Origin: Bacteroidales bacterium
Lineage (GTDB): Bacteria > Bacteroidota > Bacteroidia > Bacteroidales > VadinHA17
Direction of reading: 5' to 3'
Assembly: GCA_016936695.1 (NCBI GenBank)
Contig: JAFGXK010000333.1
Span: 1 to 11,585, forward strand
Length of the DNA: 11,585 nucleotides
Each line of letters begins with the position of its first letter. The stretch's first letter is position 1. Positions 6,819-11,585 of the stretch are shown here, in pieces. The position numbers were made by a program, and so were the translations under genes. The notes under the pieces are model-generated. The model was given only the letters and a program-made list of their open reading frames with translations. It was not told where the DNA came from and did no database searches.

Positions 6819-6848
6819 CAAATTTAATTCTTTTTGACAAAGTAACAA
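6819..6848 (-). promoter_or_regulatory. Probable Bacteroidota-type promoter for the lipoprotein gene
   Basis: On the minus strand a TTG (6848-6846) is followed after exactly 19 bp by TAAATTTG (6826-6819). This matches the TTTG/TTG-N19-TAnnTTTG consensus of the Bacteroidota primary sigma factor. It predicts a start site near 6812 and a leader of roughly 100 nt before the ATG at 6715. The surrounding 6716-7009 interval separates divergent genes. I found only weak TAnnTTT-like matches (for example 6935-6942 and 6954-6961), without a well-spaced -33 box, for the rightward proS gene. Confidence 0.45.
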
Positions 6849-7009
6849 TTAATTTCAAAACGCCAATACTTCTCTTTTAGTCTCCATGGCAACGCCGCTC
6901 CACTGTTTGCTGTACATGAAGACTCCCGCTTTTTTAAATTTCCATTATTTAACTACTTTTACGACCGGCTTATAAATGATCAAAACAATTTAAAATACAA
7001 TATCACACA

Positions 7010-8485
7010 ATGGCTAAGTTTCTGACAGACAGGGAAGATAATTATGCACAATGGTACAACGACCTCGTAATCAAGGCAGATCTGGCCGAGAATTCGGCAG
7101 TGAGGGGGTGCATGGTAATCAAACCCTACGGATATGCAATATGGGAAAACATACAGGCCGGCCTTGACAGGATGTTCAAAGCAACAGGTCACGTCAATGC
7201 ATATTTCCCTCTTTTCATTCCGAAATCTTTTTTCAGCCGGGAAGCAGCCCACGTGGAAGGGTTTGCCAAGGAGTGTGCAGTTGTTACCCACTACAGGTTA
7301 AAAAACGATGAGAATGGCAAAGGGGTTGTTGTCGATCCTTCTGCCAAACTGGAGGAAGAGCTCATAATCCGTCCCACCTCTGAGACAATTATCTGGAATT
7401 CATACAAAAACTGGATCCAGTCCTACCGCGACCTGCCTATTCTGATCAACCAGTGGGCGAACGTTGTCAGATGGGAGATGCGTACCCGTCTGTTTCTAAG
7501 GACTTCTGAGTTTCTGTGGCAGGAGGGACATACAGCCCATGCAACAAGTCAGGAAGCTGTTGAGGAAACAGAGAGGATGATAAATGTATATGCCGACTTT
7601 GCTGAAAAATATATGGCACTCCCTGTCATCAGGGGATACAAAACCGAGAATGAACGTTTTGCAGGGGCAATCGATACCTATACAATAGAAGCCCTGATGC
7701 AGGACGGGAAAGCCCTTCAGGCAGGAACAAGTCATTTCCTTGGTCAGAATTTTGCAAAGGCTTTTGATGTTCAGTTCACCGACAAGACCGGGAAACTCGA
7801 TTATGTATGGGCCACTTCGTGGGGAGTATCGACAAGGATGGTCGGAGCCCTGATAATGGCTCACTCCGACAACAAAGGTCTTGTTCTGCCGCCGAGGCTG
7901 GCTCCCACCCAGATTGTAATTGTTCCCATCTTCAAAACTGAAGAACAGCTTCAGCTTATAAGCGCAAAGGCCAGGACAATAATGGCATCACTTCAGCAAG
8001 CGGGCATCTCAGTTAAGTTCGACGACCGCGATAACCTTAAGCCGGGTTTCAAGTTTGCAGATTATGAACTGAAGGGGGTTCCTGTTAGAATAGCTATCGG
8101 ACCTCGGGATATCGAAAACAATACAGTGGAAATTGCCCGACGCGACACTCTTGAAAAAGAAACAGTCTCCACAGAGGGCCTGCCGGAGCGGATAAAAGAT
8201 CTGCTCGAAGAAATCCAGGCCAATATGTTCAAAAAAGCGTTGAAATTCCGTGCTGACAATACATTCAGAATTGATACATGGAATGAATTTCTCGAAATCA
8301 TCGAGAAACAGGGAGGTTTCATTCTTGCCCACTGGGACGGAACTGCAGAAACAGAAGAAAAAATCAAGGAAGAAACCAAAGCAACAATCAGGTGCATACC
8401 TTTCGATTCACCTGAAGAAGAAGGCAGATGCATCTATTCGGGAAAGCCTTCAAAAAAACGTGTCCTTTTTGCAAGATCATATTAA
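7010..8485 (+). CDS. proS: Prolyl-tRNA synthetase, archaeal/eukaryotic type
   Basis: ProRS attaches proline to tRNA-Pro in the cytoplasm. The 491-residue protein is the short type without the ~180-residue INS editing domain found in E. coli-like ProRS. Visible class II motifs are RPTSETIIWNSYKNWI (121-136), the motif 2 region RWEMRTRLFLRTSEFLWQEGH (154-174), and motif 3 SWGVSTRMVGALIMAHSD (270-287). The anticodon-binding domain begins near LPPRLAPTQIVIVPI (293-307). A C-terminal ProS domain ends in RVLFARSY; the terminal tyrosine is conserved in this type. Within that domain only two cysteines remain (C462 and C474), so a complete four-cysteine zinc site as in Thermus ProRS is not present. 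The start ATG is preceded by AT-rich sequence without a Shine-Dalgarno. Confidence 0.97.
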   Translation: MAKFLTDREDNYAQWYNDLVIKADLAENSAVRGCMVIKPYGYAIWENIQAGLDRMFKATGHVNAYFPLFIPKSFFSREAAHVEGFAKECAVVTHYRLKNDENGKGVVVDPSAKLEEELIIRPTSETIIWNSYKNWIQSYRDLPILINQWANVVRWEMRTRLFLRTSEFLWQEGHTAHATSQEAVEETERMINVYADFAEKYMALPVIRGYKTENERFAGAIDTYTIEALMQDGKALQAGTSHFLGQNFAKAFDVQFTDKTGKLDYVWATSWGVSTRMVGALIMAHSDNKGLVLPPRLAPTQIVIVPIFKTEEQLQLISAKARTIMASLQQAGISVKFDDRDNLKPGFKFADYELKGVPVRIAIGPRDIENNTVEIARRDTLEKETVSTEGLPERIKDLLEEIQANMFKKALKFRADNTFRIDTWNEFLEIIEKQGGFILAHWDGTAETEEKIKEETKATIRCIPFDSPEEEGRCIYSGKPSKKRVLFARSY

Positions 8486-8545
8486 TGTAAGGCTGAAATT
8501 CTCGGGATATTTGCTATTTTAGAGCTCAGTTATAAATCAAACAAC

Positions 8546-9262
8546 ATGGCCATACCGGAACCTGTCGACAAGAAAGTTCAGATTATAACCACACTAAAGG
8601 AAAAATCGCTGCTTAAACAGAAAGTTTTCGACAACACCTTTGAATGGTTCAGCGTAGTTAAGGATATACTTAAAAACCTCTCAAAAGATGTTAACAACAA
8701 TCTTGGGGAAGTGGATTCAAGGATTAAAATGGAGTATACTGACAGAAGCAGCTTCGATGCACAACTGAAGGTCGCAGGCGATATTCTATTGTTCAGCATG
8801 CATTCTAACATATTTCAGTTTGACAGGGAACATCCGGCATGGAAAACACCATACATTCAAAAAAACAAGAACAATGCGTACTCGGGAATGATAAATATTT
8901 ACAACTTCCTGTACGATTCATTTAAATATTCAAGGCTTGACGACCTCGGATACCTGATTGCCAGGATTTTCATCAACCATGAGAACCAATACCTGGTTGA
9001 AGGCAAACGACAAATGGGCATGCTTTTCTCCAACTACGGCAACGAGCCAATTACACGGTCTTCCCTTCAGGTTATTATCTCAACCTCGATTCAGTACTCC
9101 CTGGAATTCGATCTCCTCGTGCCGCCGTACGATACAGTCAAAATTGCCACTGTAGGACAGGCCGAAGCAAAAATCCAGCATTCCAGGGTAATAACGGGTA
9201 AACGTCTCGGATTCCAGTTCAACTCTGATGATGTTCTGCTCAAAAATCAGAATGAAACCTGA
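8546..9262 (+). CDS. Conserved-looking protein of unknown function, 238 residues
   Basis: I do not recognise this family. The protein starts MAIPEPVDKKVQIITTLKEKSLLKQKVFDNTFEWF and has no signal peptide, membrane segment or cysteine, so it should be cytoplasmic. The first ~75 residues look helical and charged. A central part (about 103-165) contains WKTPYIQKNKNNAYSGMINIYNF and DDLGYLIARIFINHENQYLVEG. The end (about 172-232) alternates hydrophobic strands: SSLQVIISTSIQYSLEFDLLVPP and KRLGFQFNSDD. It looks like a genuine gene because the frame is long, codon use matches the neighbours and it fits the operon. It begins 60 bp after proS and overlaps the next gene by 11 bp, suggesting translational coupling with that outer-membrane protein. 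Confidence 0.8.
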   Translation: MAIPEPVDKKVQIITTLKEKSLLKQKVFDNTFEWFSVVKDILKNLSKDVNNNLGEVDSRIKMEYTDRSSFDAQLKVAGDILLFSMHSNIFQFDREHPAWKTPYIQKNKNNAYSGMINIYNFLYDSFKYSRLDDLGYLIARIFINHENQYLVEGKRQMGMLFSNYGNEPITRSSLQVIISTSIQYSLEFDLLVPPYDTVKIATVGQAEAKIQHSRVITGKRLGFQFNSDDVLLKNQNET

Positions 9263-11201
9263 AAATGAAGATATTAAAAGGTTTCATCTGATCCGGAGAT
9301 TCTTCTGCTTCCAGGTATTTCTTCTTATTTTCTTGCCGTCCTATCCGCAGAGACAATTCGATGCAGATTCTGTCATCAGGAAAGGAGAAAATCCTCCAGC
9401 TCCTGAAATCAGAAAGATAAGACTATCGGTGCCGGCGACCAACAATTCAGGGGCTTCCAGGCTAATAGCGCCTGTCATAAACGGAGAGCACCGTACAATG
9501 ATCTTCCTCGATACGTTAAAGATTAAGGCTTCCAGGACACTGGTCACCAGGAAGCTTTACGATTTCATTATCATTGACCGCGATCCGGAAACCACAAAAG
9601 AGATCTCAGGCTCAAGCGAGGAGAAATACACGGAATCTTCAGGCCTGAAAATCAGAAACATAGAAATTAAAAGACTGAATGTTTTCGGATCGAACATTAA
9701 CACCCCTGATTTCTTTAATCCAAACAAAACAGAAAAACTACTTAACAAAACTCATTTCAACACCAATGAGCTGATAATTAAAAAGAACCTCCTTTTCCGT
9801 TCAGGCGACACTATCTCTCCTCTCACTCTCAGTGAAAACGAGAGATACCTCAGGGAATTACCTTATATCGACGACGCAAGGATTCTGGTGGTTCCCGTTT
9901 CGGATTCACTGGCAGATGTTATAGTCGTTACAAAAGATATATATTCCCTTGGGGCAACAGCCAACCTGGCAGGAGTCGGAAAAGGAAATGTTTCAGTGTT
10001 CGAACGGAATATCTTTGGCATGGGTCATGAATTCGGAATTGATGTTCCCTGGGATGTTGACTCTACAAATTCTCCCGGATTCGGAGTAAACTACAAAGTG
10101 AACAATCTGGGTAGAACTTTTACCGACCTCGGACTATTTTTTCATGACGGGCTGGGCAGAAAAACCTATGGAATCGATATCGGCCGGAGGCTGATAAGCT
10201 CCGCAACAAAATATGCAGGGAACATTACTCTCAGAAAAACCATCACCTCAGAGGATCTCGATTCACTTCCCGAACCTCAGCCTGTTAAATACAATCTGCA
10301 GGATTACTGGCTCTTAAGATCATTTCTTCTTGACAGAGAGTCGGTTACCCGGCTCATCATCGGAGTACGGTACACCAATAATAATGTTTTCCAGCATCCA
10401 TATATTCATCCCGATTCATATCACCATCTTCAGCAATACCGTCTATTCCTGGGTTCCGTCTCCTATTCCGTCCAGAGATTCTATAAGGCAAGCCTTATCT
10501 ATGGCTATGGCCGTACTGAGGACATACCTCACGGACTGCTGTTCAATATTACTGCCGGACGCGAGTTTAATGAATTCAAGAACAGGTTTTATACCGGAGC
10601 GTCAGTAAGTTTAGGCGAATCTGTAAACAAAATCGGCTATCTTTACTCTTCAGCCGCTTTTGGAACCTTCGTAAACCATAAAAAAACGGAACAGGGCATC
10701 CTCTCGTTCAGAGCCAACTTTATTTCGAATCTTTTATATCCAGGAAGATACCGGATCAGGAACTTTATAAACGCTGAATATACAAGGGGTTTCGACAGAT
10801 ATTATGACGAATCCCTCACCTTTACACAGGATGATGGCTTTTCCGGCTTTCGTAACGATTCAATAGGCAATACCCAAAGACTTGCTTTCAACTTCGAAAC
10901 AGTGCTTTTCAGTCCTGTTAATTTTTATGGTTTCAGGTTTGCCTTATTCGGATTTGCCGATGCCGGATTTCTTTTCGGTACAAACCAGTTCGTGGCCAGA
11001 GGCGAATTTGTATCAGCCGTCGGACTTGGCCTCAGAGTCAGGAACGACAATCTCGTCCTTAATACTTTCCAGATCAGACTGGGGTTTTTCCCGAATGTTC
11101 CGCCGTACTCAATTACAACACCTTTAATGGTATCAGGCGAACAGATGCTGAGACCTTACAATTTTGAACCCGGTCAACCATCCATCATACGATTCAGATA
11201 A
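9252..11201 (+). CDS. Omp85-like outer-membrane protein with POTRA-type domain
   Basis: Using the ATG at 9252, the protein has 649 residues. I prefer this start because it reads MKPENEDIKRFHLIRRFFCFQVFLLIFLPS, placing a basic segment before a hydrophobic signal-like core. An upstream in-frame ATG at 9228 would only add eight residues deep inside the preceding gene. Residues about 134-228 resemble a POTRA domain: IRNIEIKRLNVFG, then NELIIKKNLLFRSGDTISPLTLSENERYLRELPYIDDARILVVPV and DVIVVTKD. Residues about 232-649 alternate Gly/aromatic strands as in a barrel, ending in RFR. One clear POTRA and this length argue against BamA itself (about five POTRAs). A BamA/TamA-related role in membrane-protein or lipid handling is inferred only. 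tilS begins 2 bp after the stop. Confidence 0.8.
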   Translation: MKPENEDIKRFHLIRRFFCFQVFLLIFLPSYPQRQFDADSVIRKGENPPAPEIRKIRLSVPATNNSGASRLIAPVINGEHRTMIFLDTLKIKASRTLVTRKLYDFIIIDRDPETTKEISGSSEEKYTESSGLKIRNIEIKRLNVFGSNINTPDFFNPNKTEKLLNKTHFNTNELIIKKNLLFRSGDTISPLTLSENERYLRELPYIDDARILVVPVSDSLADVIVVTKDIYSLGATANLAGVGKGNVSVFERNIFGMGHEFGIDVPWDVDSTNSPGFGVNYKVNNLGRTFTDLGLFFHDGLGRKTYGIDIGRRLISSATKYAGNITLRKTITSEDLDSLPEPQPVKYNLQDYWLLRSFLLDRESVTRLIIGVRYTNNNVFQHPYIHPDSYHHLQQYRLFLGSVSYSVQRFYKASLIYGYGRTEDIPHGLLFNITAGREFNEFKNRFYTGASVSLGESVNKIGYLYSSAAFGTFVNHKKTEQGILSFRANFISNLLYPGRYRIRNFINAEYTRGFDRYYDESLTFTQDDGFSGFRNDSIGNTQRLAFNFETVLFSPVNFYGFRFALFGFADAGFLFGTNQFVARGEFVSAVGLGLRVRNDNLVLNTFQIRLGFFPNVPPYSITTPLMVSGEQMLRPYNFEPGQPSIIRFR

Positions 11202-11203
11202 TT

Positions 11204-11585
11204 ATGACTCTACTCGAAGAATTCCAGGATTATGCTGCCAGGAACGCCCTGTTCACAAAGAATGACAGGATACTGCTGGCCGTAAGCGGAGGGATAGATT
11301 CAATGGTAATGCTTCACCTGTTCAAAAGGATGGGAGCCGATGCGGTTAGTGCACACTGCAATTTCAGGCTGAGGGGTGTTGAATCGGATATGGACGAGGA
11401 ACTTGTCAGGTATTATTCCGGAAAGAATAACATACCCTTCCATTCAGTATCTTTTGATACAAGGAAATTTGCAGGAGAAAAAGGCATATCGATACAGATG
11501 GCTGCCAGGGACCTGCGGTATGAATGGTTTGAAAAAATAAGAACAGAACAAGGATGCAGACTGATTGCCGTGGCACACAATCTTA
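11204..11585 (+). CDS. tilS: TilS, tRNA(Ile)-lysidine synthetase (5' part only)
   Basis: TilS attaches lysine to C34 of the CAU anticodon of tRNA-Ile2, changing both its charging identity and its decoding from Met to Ile. It is an essential cytoplasmic enzyme. The first 127 codons are visible, and the window ends inside the gene. The PP-loop SGGIDS (residues 28-33) binds ATP, and is followed by the family segments HCNFRLRG (51-58), ISIQMAARDLRYEWF (95-109) and AVAHN (122-126). The ATG lies 2 bp after the stop of the Omp85-like gene, so the two are almost certainly co-transcribed. This is the second PP-loop ATPase in the window after LarE, but from a separate family. Confidence 0.95.
   Translation, partial: MTLLEEFQDYAARNALFTKNDRILLAVSGGIDSMVMLHLFKRMGADAVSAHCNFRLRGVESDMDEELVRYYSGKNNIPFHSVSFDTRKFAGEKGISIQMAARDLRYEWFEKIRTEQGCRLIAVAHNL

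Noticed and set aside
8510..8538. TTTG and TATAAATC as a promoter before the 238-residue gene
   Set aside because: The downstream element does not match TAnnTTTG, and the start site would fall almost on the ATG.
9228..9251. Upstream in-frame ATG giving a 657-residue Omp85-like protein
   Set aside because: It lies 35 bp inside the preceding gene, and its extra residues MMFCSKIR come before the basic segment and signal-like core that naturally begin at the ATG at 9252.
1607..11585. LarE and TilS as a shared sulfur or tRNA-modification system
   Set aside because: Both have a PP-loop SGGxDS motif, but they belong to distinct families with separate operons nearly 9 kb apart.

Overview
The window looks like a chromosomal segment from a member of the Bacteroidota, most likely Bacteroidales or a close relative. 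The evidence is of four kinds. Gene starts lack Shine-Dalgarno sequences. Upstream elements of the TAnnTTTG type are present. Several families are typical of that phylum: a FadL/OmpP1-like barrel, a YDDLYF-type tyrosine-rich lipoprotein, a WbqC-like protein and archaeal/eukaryotic-type ProRS. Signal peptides also end in the phylum's common ...KAQ form. No mobile element, CRISPR array, tRNA or rRNA was seen. It reads as housekeeping plus cell-envelope DNA rather than an island.

Left part (1-3804). The window opens inside a leftward gene for a Tat-exported DUF362-type protein. Divergent from it is a tight rightward operon, larC-larE-larB. These three genes make the nickel-pincer nucleotide (NPN) cofactor, first known from lactate racemase. 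LarB carboxylates and hydrolyses nicotinic acid adenine dinucleotide, LarE inserts sulfur and LarC inserts nickel. A WbqC-family gene follows 9 bp after larB, and a strong bidirectional hairpin terminator closes the block. No larA (the NPN-using racemase) or nickel transporter lies in the window. The LarE carries the three cysteines expected of the [4Fe-4S] form, not the single-cysteine sacrificial form. The 173-bp divergent region holds two interleaved inverted repeats just upstream of larC.

Middle part (3821-6849). Two leftward envelope genes lie in tandem. First transcribed is a lipoprotein with a tyrosine-rich centre containing 9-residue tandem repeats and a Ser/Thr/Arg-rich tail. Then comes a FadL/OmpP1-like outer-membrane barrel. 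A plausible Bacteroidota-type promoter lies before the lipoprotein gene.

Right part (7010-11585). A rightward run carries proS, a conserved-looking unknown cytoplasmic protein of 238 residues, an Omp85-like POTRA/barrel outer-membrane protein whose gene overlaps the unknown gene, and the first 127 codons of tilS. The short gaps and overlaps from 8546 onward suggest co-transcription.

No clearly new multi-gene system was found. The observations most worth following are the larA-less NPN operon with its possible leader structure and divergent Tat protein, the tyrosine-repeat lipoprotein/barrel pair, and the unknown gene coupled to the Omp85-like gene.
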